Of a stretch of 13,283 nucleotides of DNA, positions 1-8,638 are shown one piece after another. Origin of the DNA: Thermoplasmata archaeon (GTDB taxonomy: Archaea > Thermoplasmatota > Thermoplasmata > GCA-020350865); contig CP070672.1 of NCBI GenBank assembly GCA_020351895.1, positions 1,767,633 through 1,780,915 of the forward strand. The letters are read 5' to 3'. The notes beneath the pieces were generated by a model. That model was not told the DNA's origin and searched no databases. It was given only the letters and a program-made list of their open reading frames with translations. Numbering within the stretch: the first letter of the stretch is position 1; each line of letters begins with the position of its first letter. Made by a program: the position numbers and the translations under genes.

Positions 1-1434
1 GATCCTGATGTTCCGAATACATGGAAATGGAGTCTTGATTTAAATGATGATAGTATTAATGATTCGAGTATAATACTTACAAAAGAAGCAGCTTTACTCA
101 TGGAAAAAACAGGTGATTCTGTTTCTTCAGATGGGCTTTGGCACTTGGAAGGAAACCCGTTGGATGCAAATACATGGGAGATAATTGATTATCAAGGTGA
201 CATCTGGAAATACAAAGAAATTGCTCCAAAATATGAAATAGCCGATCTTTATAATGTTTCTTTAAGAAATGTACCGGAGGTGGAAGATTTAAAAAATATT
301 GATTTTAGGTATGACGTTCCCGGTTATCGACACCTTCGTCCAGGCATTCTTAAAGATATTCTCGATTTTGTAATAGATGTAATAAAAGATTGGGATCCCC
401 CCGAAGATCCCACTGGAGATCCCCCCGTAACAGTTGATAATATAACGATTACTATAGGAGAATACTACCATAAAATAACCAGTGGTCCTTGGACAGTAAG
501 TTATGGGCTTTGGGATTATTATGATCATGGTTATGATGATGGTTTAATCATATATCAGGCAATATACAATGGTCGATATATTATTGATGATGGTTGCTCA
601 CCACCAAGGAGTGGAGCAAAAACACCATGGGTTTTATATAACGGTAATCGCATTGAACTCAGATATAAATATATAGAAGAAGGACCAAATGTTCAATTGA
701 ACGTTGATGGATTATCAATACGAATCTGGTATGATATCTATAATCAAGAACTCGGTTTAGATAATATTGGTTTTTTGCAAAAATGGATATTTAATGAATA
801 TCATTATCCTAATCCAACATATAATTATGGTAGGGATGGATCTATCCACGCAACCACCCAAGTTACAATAGAATCACCGGAAAGTAAACATGATAATACA
901 ATTGTCCTTCCTTATTATATAGATCCAAGAATACACTTAAAAACATATGAAGGTTCAAGTTTTACACATTATATTGAAAATGTTGAATATTATAAAGATT
1001 CTAATACATATCCAATTGGAACTAGTAAATGGGTGAAACCAACGCATGATACTAGAATATCAGTTACAAAAGATGGCTGTGATAATCTGTTACCAGTCAG
1101 ACCAGGAATGGGTTCAGGGATTCCTGTGAAAATGAAATTTTATCATGAAGAGGAACAGCAAAAAGCTATTTTTTTCGGACCCTATACTCATTTAGATCCA
1201 GAACATGAAGAGGATCATATATATTATTATGTCATTATGAAAAACTCGCAGGATGAAGATGAGAAGGACCCTGATTACTACATGGATCATTCTTTTACTG
1301 GGAATCCTCAGAAAGTGCAATTTCAAGATGATGTTTTTTGGTATAAAGCGACTAAAACAATTAAAGAATCGTATCCAGATAATGGAGTTGCCACATTTGG
1401 TGTTGACATTTATGTCCGTAGATTAACTTTATAA
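1..1434 (+). CDS. 3' part of a large, probably extracellular protein of unknown function
   Basis: The reading frame is open from the first base of the window to TAA at 1432-1434 (477 codons), so the gene starts upstream; the ATG at 100 is probably internal. A Pro/Asp/Gly-rich linker at window codons 131-142 separates two parts. The C-terminal part is rich in Tyr, Asp and beta-strand-like segments, with no C-terminal membrane segment or anchor. I do not recognise the family firmly. The stretch DGLIIYQAIYNGRYIIDD (about bases 535-588), followed some 80 residues later by NEYHY and GRDGSI, recalls the strand pattern of the copper amine oxidase catalytic domain, but the metal-binding His pair is not evident. 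That likeness is inference only. The next gene is also a surface protein, so an envelope or secreted role is plausible. The N-terminus, and any signal peptide, lies outside the window. Confidence 0.75.
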   Translation, partial: DPDVPNTWKWSLDLNDDSINDSSIILTKEAALLMEKTGDSVSSDGLWHLEGNPLDANTWEIIDYQGDIWKYKEIAPKYEIADLYNVSLRNVPEVEDLKNIDFRYDVPGYRHLRPGILKDILDFVIDVIKDWDPPEDPTGDPPVTVDNITITIGEYYHKITSGPWTVSYGLWDYYDHGYDDGLIIYQAIYNGRYIIDDGCSPPRSGAKTPWVLYNGNRIELRYKYIEEGPNVQLNVDGLSIRIWYDIYNQELGLDNIGFLQKWIFNEYHYPNPTYNYGRDGSIHATTQVTIESPESKHDNTIVLPYYIDPRIHLKTYEGSSFTHYIENVEYYKDSNTYPIGTSKWVKPTHDTRISVTKDGCDNLLPVRPGMGSGIPVKMKFYHEEEQQKAIFFGPYTHLDPEHEEDHIYYYVIMKNSQDEDEKDPDYYMDHSFTGNPQKVQFQDDVFWYKATKTIKESYPDNGVATFGVDIYVRRLTL

Positions 1435-1714
1435 TGATATTAAAGTTTGAAATATGTTAATAAGGCTGTGAGGATTATCATAAGAATAAAATAATAATAT
1501 ATTATTTAGAAATTGTATCATTAAATCGAATAGTAAGTGATTTGATATGAAGTAACAAATGTAATATGCATTGTAATTGGAAAATAATAATATAATTTTT
1601 TAAAACGAATCCAATAAATCTGTTATGCATTGATACTTCATTATTATATTGTCAAAACTTCACTCCAAAGATTATATTAAACCCTTTTACAATATCTCTG
1701 TAAGTAGTGATAGT

Positions 1715-3289
1715 ATGAAGAAAAAGACATTTCAACTTTTAGTAATATTATGGACATGCTTTTTCTTTTTTTTACAAGGTTTTTTAAATCCATTAAATCA
1801 TGTTGTCGCAGATGGATATGAAATTTACCCACCTGAAAATGGAGATTGGATAATAACAAATGAAACCAATATCTCAAATAAGACAATTATCTTAAATGGT
1901 AATTTATCTTTGCTTGATGGTGGAACATTAAAAATGAATAACGTTACTCTAATATTTAACTCTACATTTGACGGAGAATTCCAGATAAACGTGTCAAATG
2001 GAGGAAGATTGAATATTATCGATTCTATTCTTTCAACACACAACATTTCTAACGGTTATAAATTTAAAGTTTTTGGGGACATGATAATAAAAGGTAGTGA
2101 AATTTGTTATATGTGGGGAGATATCCATTCAGGAGTAGGTGGAATCGAGTTATATTCTAGTAATGTCACGATTGAGAATTCAACGATTTCCAATGGTTCT
2201 GTGGTTGGGATATATATTTATTCATCATCTCCATCAATTTTAAATAATCTAATAACTTCGAATGGAGTACTTTCATATGAATTTCTTAATTATGGATACG
2301 GAATTAAATCAATGTGGCCGTCAAATCCTATTATCAAATATAATGAGATATCATCAAATTACCATACAGGCATTGAGCTGCGTTATGGTTCAAATGCAAC
2401 GATAGAATCTAATAATATTTCGAATAATATACGCTTTGGTATATCGGTTGAAGATTCATCTCCAAATGTTTCTTTCAATACGATTTCAAGTAACAAATAC
2501 GGTATATTTTGTTATGAAAATCATTGGGATTATCCCTTTGATATTTTCAAATATTCTTTGATGATTTCTAATAATACTATCTATAACAATACATCGGGTA
2601 TTTATAGTGACAATACGAATAATGTAATAACAGACAATTTAATTATTAATAATAGTTATAGTGGCATTTTCTTACATTGGTCTAATTCAAAGATAATAAA
2701 TAACACGATAATCGAAGGTCGTTATGGAATAATTTGTGAACTTCATTCTAATTTAGTAATTAAAAATAGTACGATTTTGAACTCAGAGGAGGAAACAATT
2801 TCGATATGGACGACGTCATTTGTAACATTGATCAATACAACTTTTAATGACACAAATCTGAATATACCTAATGGATCGGTGTTAAAAGTTCAAAATTACC
2901 TTGGTGTAAAGATATTGTCGAAAGATGGGATCCCCATTAGCAATATTATTATTGAGATAAAAGATAATGATTTTCCGATCTATACCTTTAACGCTGACAA
3001 CTCTAGAAAGGTAGTCTGGTTTTTAGTAACTGATAGGATTTATCATGGAAATTCGGTAATAACTCAAAACATAACCTCAATATACCTTGAGCATGATACA
3101 TATGCTTTCAGTGAAAATCCCCGTGAAGTTGATATGAGCATATCCCACACAGAGATTTTTATGGCTGATGATGAAGAAGAAATTGATAATAAAGTTATAT
3201 TTTATGCCTTGATTTTATCTTTTTTGATCATTATTGCGATTGCAGTTCTACTCATACGAAAGAGGAAAAAAAGGAGAAGTGAGTTATGA
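1715..3289 (+). CDS. Membrane-anchored right-handed parallel beta-helix (NosD-like) surface protein
   Basis: This gives 524 residues from ATG 1715. A TTG at 1649 would add 22 residues, but the ATG puts a classical signal peptide first (MKKKTFQLLVILW, then a Phe-rich core, cut near VADG). Residues about 40-400 are coils of a parallel beta-helix, seen as repeated pieces such as NNTI, NSTI, SSPSILNN and NIRFGISVEDSSP, the PbH1/NosD pattern found in many archaeal surface proteins. A carboxypeptidase-regulatory-like beta domain follows. An acidic stretch DDEEE then leads into one transmembrane helix (about residues 493-513) and a basic tail RKRKKRR, so the protein should face outward with a C-terminal anchor. 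Many N-x-S/T sequons suggest glycosylation. The beta-helix and following domain are homologous to the middle of the 3762-7931 protein (shared GDW start, STGVGG/HSGVGG turn). A binding or carbohydrate-related role is possible; no catalytic site is visible. A TATA-like attatatt lies at 1671-1678. Confidence 0.85.
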   Translation: MKKKTFQLLVILWTCFFFFLQGFLNPLNHVVADGYEIYPPENGDWIITNETNISNKTIILNGNLSLLDGGTLKMNNVTLIFNSTFDGEFQINVSNGGRLNIIDSILSTHNISNGYKFKVFGDMIIKGSEICYMWGDIHSGVGGIELYSSNVTIENSTISNGSVVGIYIYSSSPSILNNLITSNGVLSYEFLNYGYGIKSMWPSNPIIKYNEISSNYHTGIELRYGSNATIESNNISNNIRFGISVEDSSPNVSFNTISSNKYGIFCYENHWDYPFDIFKYSLMISNNTIYNNTSGIYSDNTNNVITDNLIINNSYSGIFLHWSNSKIINNTIIEGRYGIICELHSNLVIKNSTILNSEEETISIWTTSFVTLINTTFNDTNLNIPNGSVLKVQNYLGVKILSKDGIPISNIIIEIKDNDFPIYTFNADNSRKVVWFLVTDRIYHGNSVITQNITSIYLEHDTYAFSENPREVDMSISHTEIFMADDEEEIDNKVIFYALILSFLIIIAIAVLLIRKRKKRRSEL

Positions 3290-3356
3290 AAAGTCTCTTT
3301 TGATAATTCATTTGGGTAAGAAAGGTAAAAATCTGCAAAACACAAATAGACGTTGA

Positions 3357-3428
3357 GTGCTACTCTACCTTACTCATAAATACAAAATCTCGCCAATGGA
3401 TATTAATTTAAATCTGAGTGACGATTAA
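3357..3428 (+). CDS. Possible small ORF ending in MDINLNLSDD (copy 1)
   Basis: From GTG 3357 the frame runs 23 codons to TAA; a shorter version could start at ATG 3396. The last ten codons (MDINLNLSDD) are the same as those ending the small ORF at 9670-9813. The only base difference in those 33 nt is a synonymous CTG/CTT Leu change. Upstream of that decapeptide the two copies are only loosely alike (LLY.., YK). There is no good ribosome site. The stretch could instead be conserved because it is the promoter and leader of the following gene. Listed because the conservation is coding-like, not because translation is shown. Confidence 0.2.
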   Translation: MLLYLTHKYKISPMDINLNLSDD

Positions 3429-3512
3429 CCTAATGAAAAAAGGTGGTTAGATCCCATGGAGGGCAACGAGGGTTATGGGGCTTTGCTTTACGATAATGCT
3501 CGATACAGGGCG
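3394..3512 (+). repeat. Copy 1 of a dispersed direct repeat: leader plus first 19 codons
   Basis: Bases 3394-3512 match 9779-9899 in the same orientation. They cover the end of the small ORF, the leader with Shine-Dalgarno site, and the first 19 codons of the downstream gene. In the 57 coding bases I count six differences, five of them synonymous. In the leader the copies differ by a few substitutions and a 2-nt indel. Identity fades upstream of 3394 and, at the protein level, beyond about codon 36. The copies are about 6.4 kb apart, each after a membrane-anchored surface-protein gene. Confidence 0.85.
3402..3446 (+). promoter_or_regulatory. Conserved promoter/leader with Shine-Dalgarno site (copy 1)
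   Basis: AT-rich attaatttaaat (3402-3413) could serve as TATA box for the gene at 3456. AGGTGG at 3441-3446 is a good ribosome site, 9 nt before the ATG. After it comes TTAGATCCC, so both halves of the archaeal 16S-complementary AGGTG/GATCC are present but split by four bases. The same arrangement is kept at 9828-9842. Confidence 0.45.
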
Positions 3513-3596
3513 GGGGAGAGAAGAAAACATGCGGAATTAATTCAATTCCGAAAAAGGAAGAGGAACTTAGTTAGAGCATCCTTTAAATATAATTAA
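3456..3596 (+). CDS. 46-residue basic protein, N-terminal paralogue of the 9843 gene
   Basis: ATG 3456 to TAA 3594-3596, with AGGTGG 9 nt upstream. The product begins MEGNEGYGALLYDNARYR and matches 17 of the first 18 residues of the protein at 9843. Weaker similarity continues through a Lys/Arg-rich stretch (LIQFRKRKRNLV against IVQYRNKKMDHL). It then stops exactly where the longer protein enters its first membrane helix. It is either a 3'-truncated duplicate or a genuine short cytoplasmic form. Five of six base changes in the first 19 codons are synonymous, which argues that the peptide has been under selection in both copies. I see no leftover of the membrane part downstream (3597-3761). 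The family is not one I recognise. Confidence 0.55.
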   Translation: MEGNEGYGALLYDNARYRAGERRKHAELIQFRKRKRNLVRASFKYN

Positions 3597-3705
3597 ATTA
3601 CGTAAATTTTAATTAGGGCTAATTAATATTCAACAAATCACTTATATGTAATAGAATGAAACTTAACATTTTTGTAAAAATAGTAATGAAGAATCTGCAC
3701 CAAAA

Positions 3706-3754
3706 AGCTTATATCTTCATATTAAGATTTAGGAAAAATAATTTACGCGAGGTG
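3706..3754 (+). promoter_or_regulatory. TATA box and ribosome site of the 1389-residue gene
   Basis: gcttatatct (3706-3715) fits an archaeal TATA box; a start of transcription about 25 bases downstream would give a leader of roughly 20-25 nt. GAGGTG at 3749-3754 is a strong Shine-Dalgarno site, 7 nt before ATG 3762, and it decides this start over ATG 3656 in another frame. Confidence 0.5.
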
Positions 3755-3761
3755 GGTATTC

Positions 3762-6700
3762 ATGATGAGGAAGAAGTTAATAGTCATAGTTTTAAGTGCT
3801 CTGCTTTTGTTGAATACAATTCAATTTATTACAAAAGTCGAATCTGGAACGAATTTCGAATATTATGGATACATACACAAAATAAATGCAACCACAACAA
3901 CAGAATTATCAAACTATAATATATCTCTAACAATTGGACCTACTGAAATATATTTAACAACAGATTCATATGGTTTTTATTACACAACATGCTCTCAAAG
4001 CCTTCCCCATACAGTAAATTACACAGTCGAATGGACCGACGCAGACTTAGGAACAACCACCACAGGCTATTATGAATTTGTGCAAACAGTTCCAGTAGAT
4101 AGAAGGATTGATCCAACTTTTATCGTGAATAATAATTTATGGGAGTGGTTTAATGATCCAATTCCTCCATCATATAGCGCGTCACCACATTCAGATATTA
4201 AGGTAGTAGATATACGTTTTTCAAATGATAACCCAAATGAGAGAGATAACATAACCATTTATGCTGATATAAAAAATCGCGGTGAGAGTGGTATCGTCGG
4301 TAGTAATATAACTGTTAGTTTTTACAATGATACAGAGTTCATTCAAAATGGCACCATAGCAGGTCTTGATGAGAATGAGACTAAAAATACTTCTGTCTCC
4401 TGGAACAATTTAGCAGCCGGATATCACACTATTACCGTTAAGGTGGATCTGAGTAATGTTTATTTAGAAATGAGAGAACAATGGAATAACAACCGAACCG
4501 AAGATATCGATGTATGGAGATGGATTTCTGGTGATTGGAACATTACTTCCTCGGAAAATTACTCGGACATTCCGTATGTTGTCGATGGAGATCTGAACAT
4601 TAAAAGCGGTGCAAATTCCACTCTTGACAATTGCAAATTGAAAATTAAATCAAGTTACGATGGGGAGCATAAGATTGAAGTAATGAGTGGGGGCTACCTT
4701 AATCTTTCCGATTCATCGGTTACACCATATAATATAACGTTCCCGTATAACTTTGATGTGTACGGGAGCATGAAAATATCTGGAAGTCATATTGGTTTTC
4801 TATCAGGCAACCTCTCTACTGGAGTTGGGGGTGTTAAGATATATTCTGATAATGTTAGTATCCTAGACTCCTTGATACATGATAGTAAATCGTCAGGATT
4901 GTATATTTTTAATGTCGATCCATTAGTTGAGAATAGCAACATTATTTCAAACGCAGGAAATGGCATTTATTTGGATGGTTCAGATGCCACCCTTAAAAAT
5001 ATTCAACTCTTTGGAAATTATAATTATGGAATTTTGTTTAATAATTCAAATTCAAAATTAGATAAAGCTTATGTACATTCATTCAAATCTAGTTTATATC
5101 TTAGAGGTGCTTCTAATACAACAATAACAAATAGCACATTCGCTGGAAATAATAATTCTACAGTTAATTTAACTGAAGATTCTCATGCTATATTCATAAA
5201 CACGAGTTTAAATAGCGGTAAAATAGGCTTTGAGGATAATCTATCATCAATTATAATAGGTTGGTATCTTGATATTCAAGCAATTGATTCTGGCAGTCCT
5301 CTCAATAATGCGAGTATACAGGTAAGAGATATCTATGGAAACCTTATCGCTAATACTACAACTGATTCTGGAGGAATCGTTAAATGGATAACTGCCTTTG
5401 ATGTTGAACATAATTCAACTAATAGAACCTATTTCTCACCTTATACAATAGATCTATCTTATCAAAGCGCAAATACTAGCAGGATGATTTGGATGGATCA
5501 CTCCAAAACAATAAATGTAACATCCAACGAAAATGAAACCTGGTCCACAGTTTTTATCAAGTTAGAAACTGAATCTGTGGTTAGGCCAAATTTGCTTAAC
5601 TTCACTACAGATTTTCCATCGGGTAATTTCACAACATTAGACTGTGAAAATGATAGGTATCTTTCTTCCTTTGACAACATAACTATAACCTATAGCTCCA
5701 TAGTCTCTTATATTGAGAACAAAAGTGGAGTTCCATTGCTACTTAATGGTAGCGGGATAATCTTAGCCTCAATGAAGCACAAAGATGTTGGTAACCTTTC
5801 TTCATATAATGGAGTGGAAAAAGTTGAAGAATTTAACCGTACAGATATGTATCCAGATACATCATTTAATCTCACAAATCTAAAAAATAAAATAGAAACC
5901 ATTAATTCCACTTATTATTCATTCAACACAACAGATGTAATCAATGTTACTTATTTGAATATAACATCTTCTATTGAGAACTTGACAGCGATTGCAGAAG
6001 GATTAGAAGATATCCCTATCTCAAATAGTACGACAAATATTTCATTATTGCATAGTGATTTTGAATCTTATTTGGATTCGATTCAAGATTATATGGATAA
6101 CATGAATACGTCAACACAATATCTTACAGTATGTGGCATGGCTGTGACTAAAGTCAATTTGGATGCCTTATACAAATATATGGGTCTTTCGACTTTTGAA
6201 ATGCATAGCATTAGAGGTGGAATTCGGGAGGTTCAAGACGGACTTGAATCATTAACCCTCAATACAATGACAATGGATGAAACAATGGGACCGTTAGATT
6301 ATGGAAATTACAATGGTGTTCCATTTTCCATGACTTATCATTATCGGGGATTCTCAGAAGAATTGTGGGAATTTGATATTAAACAAATGATATCAATGGG
6401 AATGAACTGGGTTAGGATGGATGTGGAATATGACCATCTTGATTATGTTAATAAAATACCCAAACAGAAATTGGATGATTTCATCCATACTATTGATGAT
6501 GTTAACGAAGAGTATGATATAGATTTTAAAATTTTCATGGTTTTGAAACCAGTGAATGAGATTACAAAATCTAATGCTGATCAGGCTAAAAACAGAATTA
6601 TAAATATGATTGATGTTATTAACGATTATCAACTTTCAGAGGATGAAACTTATTTCCGAGATATGGTTTATGCATATCAAATTATGAATGAACCTCCCAA

Positions 6701-7931
6701 GAAAACATGGACTGAAGTCACAACTATAGAAAAGGATACAGCACCATTTTTTTATATCGTTATATTATCCTATACCACTGAGAAGTGGATGGAAACCGTT
6801 GTGGATGCTGCAAAAAATAAAATTCAAAGTGACGGAATGAGCCATTATATAACAGTAAATTTGGCATATCCCAGGGGTAGTTTATTCTTATATCGTCCTT
6901 TCGGCACTATATATGCAAACCTAGGGGACTTAGTGACAATCCCATCAAACATTCTAGATCCTGTTCTCAATACAATTGGAAATCCAGGTATAGATACTAT
7001 AGGCGTTTGGTTTGAGCCATTTTGGGGACCGCTGGCCAGTCATGTGGATTTTTTAGGAGTTGATATATATCCAGAGGACATGATATTCTCTAATTATATT
7101 AAAGAGGATCCTGGACTCTTGGAAGCCTTTGTAAAGACTCTTTTAAGTGCTACAGCCGATGTAAAAGATTTTTGGATATGTGAGACTCCCGCAATAGATT
7201 TAAAGTGGATGAAACTAGGGTATGCGAGACCAACGCCAGAGGATATTTATAATTATATTAAATGGGAGGTTGATAGTGGGGCGAAAGCTATTTCGTTATA
7301 TCAATATAGAGATTCAGGAGGTTCCGATCTTATAGGAGAAGAATGGGCATATGGGTTATTTCACAAGGATTCAAAAGAGGGACATGTTGAATATATTGAA
7401 GAAATTCGAATAGCCGCCTATGAGTTCGGGGACCCTTTTGTATCAAATATGGATCAGGTACAGGCAACACGAACGGGAAGCATTTATATAGGTGGGTATA
7501 ATCGTTTTTATCAAACTTTCACATCGGGAAAATCAGGTTCGACCAAGTATATTGACCTATATATTACCATCCCTCCGAATGCAAGAATGTATTTATGGCT
7601 TGAAGCTTATTATCCTGGGCCAGATGATAAAATTGACCTTGGATATTCAGTGTATTGGCATACTGGAGCAGATTATTTAAATGGTTGGGTGAAATTTGAG
7701 TTTGGAAATACATATTTCCCTACAGGTACTAAATTTAAAATGATTGGGCATGCCGATGATATCGAGGATGAGGTTCAACCTCCTTTTCTTCCAGAAATTG
7801 AAATTTTTGTTGGTGACTCAACTCCTGATCCTGGTGGACCTTATCCCAACGGCGAGTTGGGTACTCTTAGAGGGAATAAACCAACACCTATGCCAAATCT
7901 TGATGCTACATTTCGAACATTCGTTGAATAA
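3762..7931 (+). CDS. Secreted multidomain glycoside-hydrolase-like protein with CARDB and beta-helix domains
   Basis: 1389 residues. Signal peptide 1-28 (MMRKKLIVIVLSALLLL). A beta domain follows to about 140, then a CARDB adhesion domain at about 144-251 (DIKVVDIRFS, NRGESG). Next come a NosD-like beta-helix at about 254-498, a carboxypeptidase-regulatory-like domain at about 500-600 (SPLNNASIQV), and a linker at 607-845 that looks largely helical. A TIM-barrel hydrolase domain occupies about 850-1220. It carries the marks of clan GH-A: VRMD (R885) after strand 2, MNEPP with probable acid/base E977, FLGVDIYPED at 1097-1106, WICETPA with probable nucleophile E1141, and ISLYQYRD near 1177. A C-terminal beta-sandwich (about 1228-1350, YQTFTSGKSG) could bind carbohydrate. 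There is no C-terminal anchor, so the protein is secreted or tethered by partners. The middle is homologous to the 1715 protein. Substrate and exact GH family cannot be told by eye; GH5-like is my best guess. Confidence 0.85.
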   Translation: MMRKKLIVIVLSALLLLNTIQFITKVESGTNFEYYGYIHKINATTTTELSNYNISLTIGPTEIYLTTDSYGFYYTTCSQSLPHTVNYTVEWTDADLGTTTTGYYEFVQTVPVDRRIDPTFIVNNNLWEWFNDPIPPSYSASPHSDIKVVDIRFSNDNPNERDNITIYADIKNRGESGIVGSNITVSFYNDTEFIQNGTIAGLDENETKNTSVSWNNLAAGYHTITVKVDLSNVYLEMREQWNNNRTEDIDVWRWISGDWNITSSENYSDIPYVVDGDLNIKSGANSTLDNCKLKIKSSYDGEHKIEVMSGGYLNLSDSSVTPYNITFPYNFDVYGSMKISGSHIGFLSGNLSTGVGGVKIYSDNVSILDSLIHDSKSSGLYIFNVDPLVENSNIISNAGNGIYLDGSDATLKNIQLFGNYNYGILFNNSNSKLDKAYVHSFKSSLYLRGASNTTITNSTFAGNNNSTVNLTEDSHAIFINTSLNSGKIGFEDNLSSIIIGWYLDIQAIDSGSPLNNASIQVRDIYGNLIANTTTDSGGIVKWITAFDVEHNSTNRTYFSPYTIDLSYQSANTSRMIWMDHSKTINVTSNENETWSTVFIKLETESVVRPNLLNFTTDFPSGNFTTLDCENDRYLSSFDNITITYSSIVSYIENKSGVPLLLNGSGIILASMKHKDVGNLSSYNGVEKVEEFNRTDMYPDTSFNLTNLKNKIETINSTYYSFNTTDVINVTYLNITSSIENLTAIAEGLEDIPISNSTTNISLLHSDFESYLDSIQDYMDNMNTSTQYLTVCGMAVTKVNLDALYKYMGLSTFEMHSIRGGIREVQDGLESLTLNTMTMDETMGPLDYGNYNGVPFSMTYHYRGFSEELWEFDIKQMISMGMNWVRMDVEYDHLDYVNKIPKQKLDDFIHTIDDVNEEYDIDFKIFMVLKPVNEITKSNADQAKNRIINMIDVINDYQLSEDETYFRDMVYAYQIMNEPPKKTWTEVTTIEKDTAPFFYIVILSYTTEKWMETVVDAAKNKIQSDGMSHYITVNLAYPRGSLFLYRPFGTIYANLGDLVTIPSNILDPVLNTIGNPGIDTIGVWFEPFWGPLASHVDFLGVDIYPEDMIFSNYIKEDPGLLEAFVKTLLSATADVKDFWICETPAIDLKWMKLGYARPTPEDIYNYIKWEVDSGAKAISLYQYRDSGGSDLIGEEWAYGLFHKDSKEGHVEYIEEIRIAAYEFGDPFVSNMDQVQATRTGSIYIGGYNRFYQTFTSGKSGSTKYIDLYITIPPNARMYLWLEAYYPGPDDKIDLGYSVYWHTGADYLNGWVKFEFGNTYFPTGTKFKMIGHADDIEDEVQPPFLPEIEIFVGDSTPDPGGPYPNGELGTLRGNKPTPMPNLDATFRTFVE

Positions 7932-8076
7932 TCCTTGGATACCGGTACGAGTGTATAGAAATAATCTGCAAGAATGAGTTGAAAAAGAATAAATCGAATT
8001 ATTCCCTCTTTCATTTATTTCTTAAAGGCTGCTTCATAATTCCATTTTGATTTACTTCAGGTTTGCACCAAGATTT

Positions 8077-8343
8077 CTACGAACTTCTGAATTCTAATAA
8101 CCATGTTTTCACAGTTGTTAACTTAGATCGGAGAAATCCATCCTCTACTGTATACCTAAAAGCTTTAAAATCTCACCTTGGAGATTGCCACATTTTGTAG
8201 AATAACACCATTATATAAAAGATAAGCATTTCCGGGAATTGTCTCTTGTAGAATAGGTTAAAAGTCTTAGTAGAAATATTCTTTCCACATTATGGGCAGT
8301 AATATCGTATCACTTGTGAGGAATATTTTCTACCTACTGTTCT
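8077..8343 (-). pseudogene. Decayed transposase remnant (zinc ribbon plus HTH region, IS6/IS240-like)
   Basis: Read on the minus strand in one frame, the product goes RKYSSQVIRYYCP, stop, CGKNISTKTFNLFYKRQFPE, then a hydrophobic helix (MLIFYIMVLFYKMWQSPR), stop, and later LTTVKTWLLEF before another stop. This matches the usual N-terminal plan of IS6/IS240-type DDE transposases: RYRC..CG+.F ribbon half, F....PPE.I...L.LY helix, and a TVy.Wi.kF recognition helix. One stop falls between the two Cys of the ribbon, so the gene is dead. The catalytic DDE part is missing. Three in-frame stops (8290-8292, 8173-8175, 8077-8079) and no DDE domain show an old, truncated insertion. The family call rests on pattern memory, not a search. 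Confidence 0.5.
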
Positions 8344-8605
8344 ATCTCGTTAGATATGTTCTTTGATCGCAAAATAAAGCTAATAAAACAATCCAATCAA
8401 TGTTCTGATATTTGTTGAATGCTAATGTATAACCCCTATAGAAGGTTGTATCTAAATTAAAATTACTATTTCTTATCCTGTTAGAAGCATTAAAATCCAT
8501 ACCCTACCCATATTAGGCATAAACATGTATAGATTTCCTATGACCCTTATAAATCCTCAATTGATTTAAATAGAACCTGGTCATTCACCATCTATTATTA
8601 CATTA

Positions 8606-8615
8606 ATTATAAATA
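8606..8615 (+). promoter_or_regulatory. TATA box of the 8639 gene, probably leaderless mRNA
   Basis: attataaata is centred about 28 bases before ATG 8639, the normal distance from TATA box to transcription start in archaea. No Shine-Dalgarno-like sequence lies between (gattttcctatcg). The transcript therefore probably starts at or next to the ATG. Confidence 0.55.
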
Positions 8616-8638
8616 CGCAATAGAAGATTTTCCTATCG

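Larger units (their letters stand above)
7932..8638. other. Gene-poor stretch with a decayed transposase fragment
   Basis: About 700 AT-rich bases without an intact gene. On the minus strand, 8077-8343 reads as a broken transposase N-terminus (separate entry). A weak hairpin with gaataa/ttattc arms lies at 7987-8004, followed by a T-rich run, and could end the upstream transcript. Minus strand 8342-8500 is an open stretch of 52 codons that I do not recognise. The right end holds the promoter of the 8639 gene. I found no clear terminal inverted repeats marking the edges of an insertion sequence. Confidence 0.5.

Noticed and set aside
3656..3919. Open frame of 87 codons overlapping the start of the 1389-residue gene
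   Set aside because: It is in another frame, without a ribosome site at its start; the signal-peptide ORF with GAGGTG at 3749 is clearly the real gene.
7987..8004. Hairpin terminator after the hydrolase gene
   Set aside because: The stem is only 6 AT-rich pairs and the T-rich tail is interrupted; mentioned in the gap description but not strong enough to annotate.
8342..8500. Minus-strand open frame of 52 codons next to the transposase remnant
   Set aside because: AT-rich, without a recognisable motif or ribosome site, and in a different frame from the transposase remnant; could be chance.
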